A DNA stretch of 64,000 bases from Silene conica (GCA_029255685.2 CM055314.2:9008399-9072398), one strand, 5' to 3'; counted from the stretch's first letter, positions 1 through 10,072 are shown. Numbers and translations: made by a program. Notes: generated by a model not told the origin, from the sequence alone.

Positions 1-213
1 TTTATCTCTATTTTATATTTTATAATCTAAACCTTATAATCTAAATTTTTTACATTTAAATTGATTAAGTATCTAGTCTTTTGAAACTAAACAAATTTTA
101 TCACTTAGTAATTTTCTGAACCAGGAATTGCTTATCCTAGTAGACTGACCTAAAGAGGAAATCTGCACTGCTCACATGAAAACCTTGATAAGCCTGACAC
201 CCCAGTGTAGGGA

Positions 214-416
214 TGTAACAACCCGACCCGCCACCGTCGTAACACAAACCCAATAAGATGGGTGTGCACTTTTGGACCCGTTAATTGTCCCTACTTAAGC
301 CCAAAAGCACAAGATCTTGTTACTAAGTGGTGGGTGGAAGTTATTATAAACATATCACAAGCCTCACATTCTACCAATGTGGGACAACTTTACTCTCATA
401 CTCTTGGGGTGTTACA
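214..416 (-). repeat. TRIM 3' LTR
   Basis: This is the left copy of the 203-bp terminal repeat, and it is the 3' LTR because the element is on the minus strand. Confidence 0.92.
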
Positions 417-429
417 AACTCCCCCACTT
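417..429 (-). other. TRIM polypurine tract
   Basis: The minus strand reads AAGTGGGGGAGTT directly against the 3' LTR, as expected for the plus-strand primer. Confidence 0.8.
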
Positions 430-549
430 AAAGAACACAACGTCCTCGTTGTGCCTCAAACTTGACCACAACTAGGGCCAGAATCCTCCCCCGCTAGGTG
501 TGTGACCCGGGTACTCCCGACCACAGGCTCACCACACGGTCGCAGGGTC

Positions 550-561
550 GCTCTGATACCA
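550..561 (-). other. TRIM primer-binding site (tRNA-iMet)
   Basis: The minus strand reads TGGTATCAGAGC, complementary to the 3' end of initiator tRNA-Met. It is two bases away from the LTR. Confidence 0.9.
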
Positions 562-563
562 TT

Positions 564-766
564 TGTAACAACCCGACCCGCCACCGTCGTAACACAAACC
601 CAATAAGATGGGTGTGCACTTTTGGACCCGTTAATTGTCCCTACTTAAGCCCAAAAGCAAAAGATCTTGTTACTAAGTGGTGGGTGGAAGTTATTATAAA
701 CATATCACAAGCCTCACATTCAAACAATGTGGGACAACTTTACTCTCATACTCTTGGGGTGTTACA
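564..766 (-). repeat. TRIM 5' LTR
   Basis: This is the right copy of the 203-bp terminal repeat, next to the primer-binding site, so it is the 5' LTR. Confidence 0.92.
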
Positions 767-771
767 AGGGA

Positions 772-1077
772 TGGGTATCTAAACACCAAGCCAGCACACC
801 AAAGCAGCGATGGCCAAAACACAATGAACATGCATGCACAATGAAAAAAGCCAGAAAAACGCCAGAAAAATCAACGATAACAAAGCCCCATACAACGGGG
901 ATACGTACGATTAAAAAGAGACTGCCCAAGGCAGCCCAAATTCAGAATTGTTTTTGTTGGTCCACCCGGACCAACAACAAAATTTACAACTATTTAAGCC
1001 AACGCAGGGGCACCAAAATTTCCAAAATTAAATCCGCCAACATCAAGGGGCCCAGCAGTACAAGTTTTAAAAAGAAC
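772..1077. other. 3' flank of the pseudogene, no gene seen
   Basis: This stretch lies between the TRIM target duplication and the stop codon of the minus-strand pseudogene. It is probably that gene's 3' untranslated region and flank. I see no coding or repeat signal in it. Confidence 0.4.
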
Positions 1078-3150
1078 CTACTTATCAAAAGTAGGTCCAG
1101 CAGCAGCATTATCATCACGGGTGGGGCCAGAGGTCACCTCCTCTCCAGCATCTTGAGACCCCACCACGCGTTTATCATCATCATCGGAAATGAGGTCCAT
1201 GTTAAGACCCTTAGGGAAATCCGCAAGCAAATAAAGGCTTCCTCCAGAGCAGCTAAGTTCCAGGTCATATGCTTACCCTCCTGGAACTGTTTGACACATT
1301 TAATCCTGCTCTCCGCAGCAGTGTATGCAACAACGTCTATCAGAGCCCCTTGCAGGGCAGCCTTATTCTGCTCCAGAGCCTCCACCTTGAGCACCACTCC
1401 GGTCTCTATGGCCAAAGCCGCTCCAGCTTGGACTGTGCTGCCTCCAGCTGACCCTGGAAGGCCTTCTCTCGCGCCTTCAGCTGCTTCTGACCCAAAGCAA
1501 GGTCTCGTCGAGAGCGTTCACAAGCTGCCCGTAGATTCTCCCTCAAAGCTTCCTCCTGTTCCTGCCTAGCCAGCACTTCCTGCTCCTTCTTTGCCAGAAC
1601 CTTCTGCATCTTCCCCAAAGCCTCTGTACGAGCCGTCTGCATATGCTGAAGCTCTGCCAGCAGATCCTCACTCTGTCGTTTGGCGCATAGTGACACCTCC
1701 AGGGCCTGGAAATGCAGGCCAGATGAGATTAAAAAAAAAAAAGAAAAAAAAAGAGAAATAAAGGAAAAGGTACCTCAAAAGTAACCTCAGAAGCATGCCT
1801 GACCAGATCCTTGAAAGGAAACGACTTTAGGATAGAGGCAGAGGTGGGGAACAGCAACGAGTCCAGACCAGGCCAGAGAGAAGTTTTGGATCCGCCAAAA
1901 CCCTCGGGAAACTCCAGGCGCAGAGCAGCAGAAGAAGCCCCTCCAGAAGATGTCCGAGGCAGATGCTCAGGCAAAATTTTAAAACCAGGAGTAGGAATTT
2001 CAGCAGGAATTTCGAGAGGGGACGGATCTGTGAAACCAAAGGCCGCAGGCACAGGTTCCTGGACCGGCTCAACTGCATCCACCTCAATAGGAGTAGCCTT
2101 GGACTCAACTCTAGTAGGAGTCTCCTCAACAACGTCCACCTTCTTTTTTTTTGAGGATCCAGCATCCCCAGGAGCAAACCTCTTCCTCCTCAGCTGCATA
2201 ACCCTGTCGACATTCACTCTGGGCTTGCCTGAAAACGACACCAAAGAGTTAAAACCACTAGACCAACATAAATAACGTACACCCAAAGATAACCAGGTAA
2301 CCAAAACCGTACCTTCCTTCTTAACCGCCAGCATAGCTGAATCCTTGACCAGCTTGGAGAACGTCCTCTCCGCAGCAGGCAGGTCAAGAAGCTTGGCCTT
2401 AGAAGCAGGGCCATCCTTAGACTTAGGGAACTTGGCCAAGCCAGTCCCTGAAAAGCAAACCACTTATTAGCAAACATAACAACGGGAAAATCCAAAACAG
2501 AAAAACAAAACAAGAGCAGAGTTCGTACCTTCCACCGACTGCCACTTGGAAAATATATAATCAGGAGAGTAGGGGAGAGTATCAATCTTGAAAAAGATGA
2601 AGCGAGTAAACCACTAGCTGTCATCTGGAGTAGTAGAGAAAACGATTGCAGAAGCCATGCCATCATGACCGCGGATGGTGCACTGGCTGTGACCCAAAGA
2701 GCGAGTGGAAAACCACTGTCCTAGATCAACCAGCCTAATGTTTAGCCTCCGCTCGCGGTTTAGAGCACAAATACTGAGCAGGATCCGCCATGCATGCGGA
2801 GCAACCTGGCACATAGCCAACTTCGTTAACTTCAGGAAATCTATGATCAGGTCAAGGAAAAGAAACTTCAAACCAAGACGGAAGGGATACTCATAAAAGC
2901 AAGTCCAACCCTCCCTCTCGAAGTCGGCCTTCTCGCGTGGGAGGGGGAGGTGAAATACGACTCCCTCAGGGAAGCCAAACCTCCCCTTAATGAGGGAGAG
3001 GTGCAATTCGTTAAAAGTAGAGTCGCACAAATGCTTGGTCGCAAGAAGATTCTAGGAAGGGAAGAGACCAGAGTAGTCCCCAGACACAGGTGAAGAACCA
3101 GAGGAGCCCGCGGTAGTAGAAGTAGCAGTGGAAGAACTTGGAGCAGACAT
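1078..3150 (-). pseudogene. Broken spliced gene, putative plant gypsy-type transposon-domain protein
   Basis: The minus-strand ATG at 3150 opens a Ser/Thr-rich N-terminus (MSAPSSSTATS). Four exons fit consensus splice sites and keep frame: 3150-2529, 2447-2313, 2228-1774 and 1705-1078. Exon 1 carries a segment like the plant 'putative gypsy type transposon' domain (PF04195-like; KLTKLAMCQVAPHAWRILLS). Exon 3 has a basic patch (SSKKKKVD) then an acidic/proline linker. Exon 4 encodes a long Glu/Gln/Arg coiled coil and an acidic tail ending near 1078. It is broken by in-frame TAG codons at 3052-3054 and 2614-2616, by a frameshift near 1410-1420, and by another near 1220-1250. Family membership rests on resemblance only; its biochemical role is unknown even where intact. 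Confidence 0.55.
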
Positions 3151-3740
3151 GGTAAAATTTTGAAAGCAGTAAAAATATTTGTGAGTAAAACAGTAAAATC
3201 TCGAAAAGCTGTGAAAAGGGAGAAAGAAAATTCGAAGGAAATAACTTGAAGGAAGGTAAAAGCAATGAACGATTTGAAAGAAGGTGAAAGTAAAAGAGAG
3301 ACGGTGGAAGAGTAAATATATAGAGGTAAATGGGCGGTTGAATTTGAAAAGTGAATTTGAAAGTTAAAAAGGTAATGTTAGTGGGAAGTTAAACGGCTGA
3401 GGGGACACGCCATTAATAAGTGGTTGAGAAGGTGGCATAGTGAGATCATCCACGTGCACAGCTAAGGGGGATCCACAAGCCAACACTAGAAATCTCAGAG
3501 GCAGAGGAAATTCCAGCCCAATTGAAGCCAAGTCAGGCTAAAATTTGGGGGAAACTCTTTAGCCCAAAAATCATCATCACACTGTTGGGCCCAAAGACGC
3601 CTGTGAAAGAAGCAGTCCAGCAAGAAGCCAATTCGCAATTCGCATAAGAGCCGTTGAAGGAACAAAACCCTAAAGGCATCTTGCAACCACCACCTCCTAT
3701 ATTCCTGGAGTAGGACCAGGAGCAGCTGACCAGAAGTCCA
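3151..3740. other. Upstream flank of the pseudogene, no gene seen
   Basis: This is probably the 5' flank of the minus-strand pseudogene. A TATATA run near 3316-3322 lies at a plausible promoter distance from the ATG at 3150. No open frame here resembles a known protein. Confidence 0.3.
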
Positions 3741-4049
3741 CATCTATAAAAGGAAATGTAGGTCATTTAAGAATTCATTCACTTTTACGTAGAAATTACT
3801 TACGCACGTCAATAATTGTACTTCGCCCAAAAAGTGATCATCCTTGAAAATAGTGAAAACTTGGTGGGATTCCGTTCCCCCCGCGGTTGTTTCCCTCATA
3901 GGGTTTTTCCGCGTCACCAAAACTTCTTGTGTCTCATTCTTTTATTCTTTCGTTCTTAGCATTCGTTTTTTACGTACGTACATTTATTGGTTGGCACTTT
4001 GACCCAAATCACGATAACATCGACCCGGTAGAAATTTTACCAAAACAGT
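3741..4049 (+). repeat. Possible LTR remnant of a Tat/Ogre-like element
   Basis: A TATAAAAGG box near 3745 is followed by a T-rich stretch, a TTTTTCCGCGTCACC segment and an ending ATTTTACCAAAACA. This resembles the R-U5 part of Tat/Ogre-type plant LTRs. No second LTR, primer site or target duplication confirms it. Its last bases, ACAGT, are the target duplication of the element at 4050. Confidence 0.3.
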
Positions 4050-4320
4050 TGATACGTGTCTATTTTATGATGTTTTACATCTATTTTTACACGTATTTGG
4101 TCGCTCATTTACTATGTTTTAGCCTTTATTTCCCACAAATCGTGTACTTTCGTATTTTTATGCACTTTTGCAGATTTATGCGGAAAAGAGACGATTTAGC
4201 ACCAAATCCATATCCTCGAGTCTATTGCATAATTAAGGAATAAATGGAAAGTCAACTGGAGTCAAAGTCAAGAGCCCGAAGTCAAAACAAGAAGAAATCC
4301 GAAGATTTCCGTACAGAGGC

Positions 4321-4453
4321 GGTCGACCGACCAGCTAAACGGGTCGGCCGACCAGGCCTAAACTCTAATAGAGCCCAAATCTCAAGGAAGGCCAAGAATT
4401 TACGAAGTCCAATACGAAGCGGTCGACCGACCCACATAGTAGGTCGACCGACC
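4321..4453. repeat. Paired-palindrome modules upstream of LTR TATA box (2)
   Basis: Modules at 4321-4353 and 4421-4453. Each is a 12-bp GGTCGRCCGACC near-palindrome, 9 bp of unrelated spacer, and a second 12-bp copy. The second module ends 75 bp before the TATA box at 4529. Confidence 0.9.
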
Positions 4454-4528
4454 ACAGCGGAAGCCCAGACGATTCTTTTCGGAAATAAAGTAGAATTAGA
4501 GCTTTTAGGAAACTCTTAGTTTTATACC

Positions 4529-4538
4529 CTATATAAAC
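4529..4538 (+). promoter_or_regulatory. LTR TATA box
   Basis: CTATATAAAC is the best TATA match in the LTR. The corresponding CTATATAAAC at 20673 and CTATTTAAG at 14385 lie at the same distance (73-75 bp) from the preceding palindrome module. Confidence 0.65.
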
Positions 4539-4946
4539 AAATCTTGTGATTAGGGTTAGGTATGCTTTTTCATATATATGCTTGATATCTATTATCATAC
4601 CTTAGGATCTTTTATTCAATCTTTTACCAGTTCATCTTTTATCTTATTCAAGAATTCTCAAGCATTCAATAAAGTTTGTTTCTTTCTGCCCTAATTCCAA
4701 TTGTGGTAATTACTCTTTTAATCTAACTTTTTATTATAGTTCTTATTTTTATTACAATTGTTAAGTTAGAATCTCAAGCTTTATTGAATCTCGCATGTTT
4801 AGATTGTTTACCATGTTTACCATGTTTATTCCAAATTTTATAATCGTCTTAATTATTATGAGTAGCTAAATTTCATATGTTAGGATGTAGGGGATGAATA
4901 TGCGTAGGTAGATAAAATTCGAAAGACCGACTTGTAGCAGGACCAC

Positions 4947-5020
4947 GGTCGGCCGACTGGAATAGCTGGTCGGTCGACCGAGGCCGTGGTCGGCCGACTG
5001 GAGTAGCCGGTCGGTCGACC
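4947..5020. repeat. Paired-palindrome modules in the downstream LTR half (2)
   Basis: Modules at 4947-4979 and 4988-5020, eight bases apart. Each has the order GGTCGGCCGACT, 9-bp spacer, GGTCGGTCGACC, so the arms differ from the upstream pair. Confidence 0.9.
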
Positions 5021-5523
5021 ACCCGCGTATGTATTCTTATTTCGTCTTTTCTTGTCAATTATAATATCCTGCAATGAGACCATAAGGAGACTTGTAGGAT
5101 GTTAGTAATGACCTACCCAAGATTGAAAGATACGGGAAGGGCATTGGTTTACACCTTAAGACGGATAGGTTACTCAAGACTGAAAGGTATGTGACCTGGG
5201 ATTTAGGAATCACCCTTATTGTTGACACCCAATAATTGTGAGACCTAGGAACTAATAGCATAGGCCGAAAGGAGCTGTTAGGTAGCATAGACCTAAAAAG
5301 ATATGTTACACCCCCTTACGCGACTGCAATACATGTTGACCTTAGGATTTATTTTACCTTAGCTATTTATTACCCAAACATCCTAGCATCCCTTTTTATT
5401 ATATTTTAATTCTCATCTTTATTTCTTGTTTTATTTTAATCTTTGCCTTAGACTTAGTAATCAACCAATTCAAACCCCCAAAATTGTTACTTTAAACATT
5501 CACATCAAACAATAAACATTCCC

Positions 5524-5735
5524 CACCTCCTTGTGGTTCGACCCTAACTTTCACTATCTATTGTTAAAGTTAGGAATTATAAATTTTATCTTTGGTACCC
5601 TCAACGACGGGCATCAAATTCCCCAGCAACGGCGCCAAAATTTGATACCCGTCGTTGAGGGTACCAAAGATAAAATTTATAATTCCTAACTTTAACAATA
5701 GATAGTGAAAGTCAGGGTCGAACCACAAGGAGGTG
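5524..5735. repeat. Large inverted repeat across LTR end and primer-binding site
   Basis: The last 93 bp of the LTR (5524-5616) recur in reverse complement at 5643-5735 with very few mismatches. A 26-bp spacer (5617-5642) carries the primer-binding site in inverted orientation. The second arm has sequence variants absent from the adjacent LTR arm (GGGTATCA instead of GGGCATCA), so it is not a simple copy of it. The normal leader resumes at GACGCCAGTG. Confidence 0.93.
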
Positions 5736-5831
5736 ACGCCAGTGTTTATTGTTTTTTGTTTTTGTTTCTCTTTGTTTAAGGAACTTTTTGTTCGTTAAAC
5801 CTTCTCACTTTTTTCTTGTAGTTTCCATCTT

Positions 5832-8705
5832 ATGCGCAGGTCAGTTCAAGGAGAACTCCTACCACTTGACCTCGAAATTGAGAGGACTCTTAGAGAAAGG
5901 AGAAAGCAACTTCTAGCAAATCAGGAAGGAGGTTCACCATCTTCCTTATTTCAAGAAGACTTATTCGAACTACCACCATCTTCACCAAAAACACCACCTT
6001 CACAACCAAATTCACCCATCAATCCGCTTTCACCAAAATCACCACCTTTTACCTACTTTCCAGTTTTTCCAAAAGAAGAAGAAAACATGACAGAAGAAGC
6101 TACTATTGCCAGTCACTCCATGCCTCAGGCAAAGGACCTATACAAAGGGTTCACTTTACCTGCAGGTACTGGGAAGCCATTCGAGGCCAAGCCTGCCTAC
6201 ATTACTATGGTTGAAAGAAACCAATTTGGAGGCTCGGCCAATGAGGATGCTGCTAAGCATATTGAAATCTTCACAGATTACATATGCTCTATAGCACCCC
6301 CAGAAGGAGTGACGCAGGACCAGATTAAACAAACCATGTTTATCTTCTCCCTTAGGGACTCTGCAAGAGAGTGGTACAGAGATCTTGACCGCACTGCTGC
6401 GGGAGTCACAGATTGGAACACCTTAGCCTTAGCATTCTACAGGAAATACTATTCCGCGTCAAAGACTAATGCTTTAAGAGCGCAGATCACTAATTTCAAG
6501 CAAGGTCCCAATGAAGATTTTAGCGAGGCGTGGGACAGGTTCAAGAGACTTGTTCGATCCATACCACATCACGGATTCGAACAATGGTTTCTTTGCAACC
6601 AGTTCTACAATGGCCTCTACGATGACAACAGGGCCTATCTAGATGCTGCAGCTAATGGAAGATTCCAAGATAATTCAGGAGAGACTAAGGGTCTCAAGTT
6701 GATAGAAGATGTTGCTGTGCACCGTGCTGAGCATGGTACTTCCAGAGGAAATCAGAGGAAACCTGAGTACAACCTGTCAGCAATTGAGGCCTTGACAGCC
6801 AAGTTGGAAAAATTTGAGGCTGCAGGAAAACTCGATCTAGGGGGTGGAAGCAAGGGAGGAATATACCAAGTGAACGCCGTTCAGGACGGACCCTTTGCTT
6901 GTGAGAGGTGCGGTGGAGAAGGGCATGTGTCGAAATTCTGTACTTCATCTAATGAAACATGTGCCGCTTTTCAGCATTACCGTGGGAACAATTTCTATGA
7001 CCCGAATAATAATAATGTCCATCCCAACTTAAGGTGGACAAGCAAGAATGTTCAAAACCCACAGCACATGCAACCTCAGCAAAATTCCACCTATGTACCC
7101 CCACATAAACAAAATTTCCAAAGACCACCTTTCAACCCTCAACCACCTTCCAATCCACCACCCAACACAGATGCTCTTATCCAAAATGTTATTGGGTTGG
7201 TTCAGAAGGAGTCACAGGCTAGAGAGGCAGGAATGATGAAGATGTTAGAGTCCCAGATTGCTCAAATTGCAAGCAAGAATGATACTAGGGCTCCGGGTCA
7301 GCTTCCGACAAAACCGGACCAGAAAAAGGAGACTCTAAACGTCGTAACCTTAAGAAGTGGAGCCAAAGTGGGGGCTGAGAGGGAAAAACAGGCGAGAAGC
7401 AGCGAAGGCGGTCGACCGACCGAAGATTCTGGTCGACCGACCACAGATCAGAATCCGGAAATTTTGCCTGAACAGGAGACTGGTCGACCGACCGAAGATT
7501 CTGGTCGACCGACCACTGAAGCAGAACCCGAAGTTCCCTTTCGCCCAGATTTGCCGAACAACTTGCGGGATTTTCTTTTCCGGGGTGATAAGACCCCCAG
7601 GTTTCTAAAAAGGGCTGCAAATACTGAGTCCTCAGCTGCGCCTTTCCCAGAAAGACTCGTGCCTTCAAAGGATCAGGTATCTTTTGACAAATTTAAGGAT
7701 GTGATTCGTTCATTAAATGTTCAAGTCCCGTTTTTAGAATTAGTTCAACAAGTTCCTTCCTATCTTAAATTCATGAGACAGTTTTTATCAAGGAAAAGGT
7801 CTTTAGAAAAGGTTGAGTCGGTGGCCCTCACTGAAGAGTCATCTAGCTTTTTGTCTCATGTCATAGCCCCTCATAAACTAGAGGACCCTGGTAGTTTTTC
7901 TGTCCCCTGTAATATAGGAACCTTCCCAGTTAAGAAGGCTTTATGCGACTTAGGTGCCAGTATAAGTGTCATGCCCCTAAGCGTTGCCTTAAAACTAGGA
8001 ATGACCAAATTTGCAGTAACCAGTATGACAGTCCAGATGGCAGATCGCACATCTATGGAACCTATAGGGGTGTTAGAAAACATCCCTGTGCGTATTGACA
8101 GGTTCTTCTTCCCGGTTGACTTTGTAGTTTTGGACATCCCAGAGGATGCCCATATACCTATAATTCTAGGAAGACATTTCCTTCACACCGCAGGTGCCAT
8201 TATAGATGTAGGCACTGGGACTCTGACCTTTAAAGTAGGCAAGCATTCTATTATCTATGGCCTATCTTATAGGAAGAAGGATGCTATGACCCCCATCACA
8301 TGTAATGCTATCACTTCTGAGAAGAAGTATGAGGTCATCACTACTTCTCCATCTTTATTACCTGTTCCTGTATCTGTTTTTACACCTCCGCCCCAGAATG
8401 GGAGCAATAGGGAGGACACTTCTATTATGACTATTGCAGGAATTGGTTTGGGGAAACCCAAAGTGAAAGAAGTCATCATCCAGAGAGGAGGAATGGGATG
8501 CCTAAGCTATGAAAAAGATGAGGACCCAGACGTCGTGGATCGGGAGGAGAAGAAGAAGAGGAGGCAAGCTCAGGAGGAGAGACCGTCGCATATGCTTTGC
8601 GACGGCGGAAAGAAGATGTGTTTTGCTACTAAAGCAAAAACCGTGGAGACTACGGCATGCCGTCAGAAGCCGTGGTCGGATATCTTCCGCATCTTTAGCG
8701 GATAG
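5832..8705 (+). CDS. Gag-protease polyprotein of an Athila-like element
   Basis: A 957-codon open frame. The start MRRSVQGELL is shared with the copies at 15582 and 21878. A Pro/Ser-rich N-terminus is followed by a retrotransposon gag domain (about residues 175-275; WYRDLDRTAAGVTDW, HHGFEQWFLCNQFYNGL). A CCHC zinc knuckle (CERCGGEGHVSKFC, from residue 357) should bind RNA. Residues 527-561 contain two Gly-Arg-Pro-Thr pairs encoded by palindrome modules. A retropepsin-like domain has active-site DLGAS near 706 and ILGRHFLH near 776. The frame ends ...DIFRIFSG and nothing like reverse transcriptase follows. Gag would form the particle and the protease would cut it; that is family knowledge. The frame has no internal stops. 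Confidence 0.9.
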   Translation: MRRSVQGELLPLDLEIERTLRERRKQLLANQEGGSPSSLFQEDLFELPPSSPKTPPSQPNSPINPLSPKSPPFTYFPVFPKEEENMTEEATIASHSMPQAKDLYKGFTLPAGTGKPFEAKPAYITMVERNQFGGSANEDAAKHIEIFTDYICSIAPPEGVTQDQIKQTMFIFSLRDSAREWYRDLDRTAAGVTDWNTLALAFYRKYYSASKTNALRAQITNFKQGPNEDFSEAWDRFKRLVRSIPHHGFEQWFLCNQFYNGLYDDNRAYLDAAANGRFQDNSGETKGLKLIEDVAVHRAEHGTSRGNQRKPEYNLSAIEALTAKLEKFEAAGKLDLGGGSKGGIYQVNAVQDGPFACERCGGEGHVSKFCTSSNETCAAFQHYRGNNFYDPNNNNVHPNLRWTSKNVQNPQHMQPQQNSTYVPPHKQNFQRPPFNPQPPSNPPPNTDALIQNVIGLVQKESQAREAGMMKMLESQIAQIASKNDTRAPGQLPTKPDQKKETLNVVTLRSGAKVGAEREKQARSSEGGRPTEDSGRPTTDQNPEILPEQETGRPTEDSGRPTTEAEPEVPFRPDLPNNLRDFLFRGDKTPRFLKRAANTESSAAPFPERLVPSKDQVSFDKFKDVIRSLNVQVPFLELVQQVPSYLKFMRQFLSRKRSLEKVESVALTEESSSFLSHVIAPHKLEDPGSFSVPCNIGTFPVKKALCDLGASISVMPLSVALKLGMTKFAVTSMTVQMADRTSMEPIGVLENIPVRIDRFFFPVDFVVLDIPEDAHIPIILGRHFLHTAGAIIDVGTGTLTFKVGKHSIIYGLSYRKKDAMTPITCNAITSEKKYEVITTSPSLLPVPVSVFTPPPQNGSNREDTSIMTIAGIGLGKPKVKEVIIQRGGMGCLSYEKDEDPDVVDREEKKKRRQAQEERPSHMLCDGGKKMCFATKAKTVETTACRQKPWSDIFRIFSG
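7410..7514 (+). repeat. In-frame paired-palindrome modules inside gag (2)
   Basis: Modules at 7410-7442 and 7482-7514. Both are GGTCGACCGACC, 9 bp, GGTCGACCGACC, read in frame as GRPTEDSGRPT. A module of 33 bp keeps the reading frame. Confidence 0.92.
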
Positions 8706-8914
8706 TTGTTTTAAGTACAGTTTTTAAGACAATTTTTTTTTTTGTTGTGTGAGACTTTTTAATTTTGTTTGCTCGTAGTTTTAGATCCTTTCCTTTATGT
8801 TTGAGTAGTTAAGACTTTAGAATCGTTTTTGGCATCTCGCGCATTGTTGGGCGCACGTACTTTCTTGTTTTTTTTCAGATTTTACGCGGAAACGAAGACC
8901 TCCAGGACGCAGAC

Positions 8915-9019
8915 GGTCGACCGACCAGAAACATCGGTCGGTCGACCAGAGTCGCTGTATCGCAAGGTTTTCCGTGATTCACAGGAGGTCGGTCGACCAG
9001 TATCATCGGTCGGTCGACT
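8915..9019. repeat. Paired-palindrome modules in the 3' region (2)
   Basis: Modules at 8915-8947 and 8987-9019. The first is a perfect inverted repeat, GGTCGACCGACC and GGTCGGTCGACC around a 9-bp spacer. Confidence 0.9.
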
Positions 9020-9242
9020 TGCTGTCCGCTGCGGTCTTTCGTTTCTCTTCCTTGGAAATCGCGAAATTGACTTGGTTACTTGAGTGGCACTGCTGGCCAC
9101 CAAAACCTCCCAGCTTACGCTGGTTTGGGGAGGTTTTCCTCATGCGTTTCATAACCCAGTGAGTTCTTTCCAGTTTTTCCTTAATTTTTAATTTCTTTGC
9201 ATCTTTCCTTTTAAAATTTCTGAAACCTTTACTTAGGCTAAT

Positions 9243-9281
9243 GCACAATGAGGACATTGTGCGGGTTGGTTTGGGGAATGG
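9243..9281 (+). other. Internal hairpin plus polypurine-like tract
   Basis: A perfect 8-bp stem, GCACAATG/CATTGTGC, with an AGGA loop is followed at once by GGGTTGGTTTGGGGAATGG. The true 3' polypurine site has the same layout. The feature recurs near 18727, 25287 and 40551 (the last with one closing-pair mismatch). Confidence 0.75.
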
Positions 9282-10039
9282 TTTCGTGTCACATGCATTA
9301 CATTCTGTCACACGTTTATTGCATTTCCGTATTGCATTGTTCTTTTCTTTATTTTCCTTATATATACAAAAAAATCCAAAAAAAATTTAAAAATTTAAAA
9401 ATTCCAAAAAATGCACGTTTATTTTAGCATATAGGTCGAGTCGGAACGAAAGTATTTTAAGGATGATTTAGCTAACTTACATGTTTATGCCTTTACCTTA
9501 CCTTGTCAACTTGTTTTAGTATGAGAGTCTTTTGCATATCTACGAGTTTTTGTCAATTTGTATATCTTGAGACTTGACTTATACCTTGGCAACCTACTAT
9601 ACATTCTAAGTTTTAGAGCCTTATTCCTGGTTTCATTCTTAAACCAGTTGTCTAGGATGTGAGTAGTACTCCCCTTGGAACATGTTACATCAATATGCAT
9701 AAACATGAACTTGAATTGCTATATACTTGTTTTACTTTCTCGTTTTGTGAGTCTTGATACGTGCATTTGGGATCCCTTTCCTCATATTTACCCATAAGCT
9801 TCACATAGCCAAAATTGCCTTTTTATTTCCCCAAAACTACATCCCATACTTAGCCTACCCTTCCAAGCTAGTATTTGTGGTCTTTGGTTTATTTTTTGAG
9901 GCATCTTGGTTTGTATGCTATCATGAGCAAAAAGAGAAAAGAAAGAAAGCAAGAAAAGAAAAAGAACAGAAAAATTCAGAAAAAGAAAGAAGGAAAAAAA
10001 AAAAAAAAACGAAAAGAAATCAAAATATACAGTGGAGTC

Positions 10040-10072
10040 AGTCGACCGACCAACATCATAGGTCGGCCGACC
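10040..10072. repeat. Paired-palindrome module after the purine-rich run
   Basis: A single 33-bp module with a degenerate first base. Related copies sit at 16195, 19530 and 43831. Confidence 0.85.

Larger units (their letters stand above)
214..766 (-). mobile_element. Complete TRIM (terminal-repeat retrotransposon in miniature)
   Basis: A 553-bp non-coding LTR element. Two 203-bp direct repeats (214-416 and 564-766) begin TGTAACA and end TGTTACA, and differ at about three positions. The complement of an initiator tRNA-Met primer site (TGGTATCAGAGC on the minus strand) lies 2 bp from the right repeat, and a purine-rich tract on the minus strand abuts the left repeat, so the element reads right to left. 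A perfect 5-bp target duplication, AGGGA, flanks it at 209-213 and 767-771. It encodes no protein and must use enzymes from another element. Small open frames inside it are chance frames. Confidence 0.93.
4050..5616 (+). repeat. 5' LTR of the 4050-12300 element
   Basis: A 1567-bp LTR running TG to CA. It contains a TATA box at 4529-4538 and four paired-palindrome modules: two upstream of the TATA box and two downstream. Small open frames on both strands with VDRP or GRPT runs are translations of those palindromes. Confidence 0.93.

Noticed and set aside
1811..2275. Plus-strand 154-residue frame
   Set aside because: It is antisense to exons of the minus-strand pseudogene, which has the splice sites and domain evidence.
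4321..5020. Regularly spaced palindromes as a CRISPR-like array
   Set aside because: Repeats come in pairs, not long arrays, lie inside LTR retrotransposons of a plant genome, and no cas-like gene is present.
4244..5083. Short open frames on both strands with VDRP/GRPT runs in the LTRs
   Set aside because: They are translations of the palindrome modules in LTR sequence, recur in every LTR copy in different frames, and have no domain.
7285..8479. Minus-strand frames opposite the gag-protease gene
   Set aside because: They are shadows of the conserved plus-strand frame and recur opposite each gag copy.
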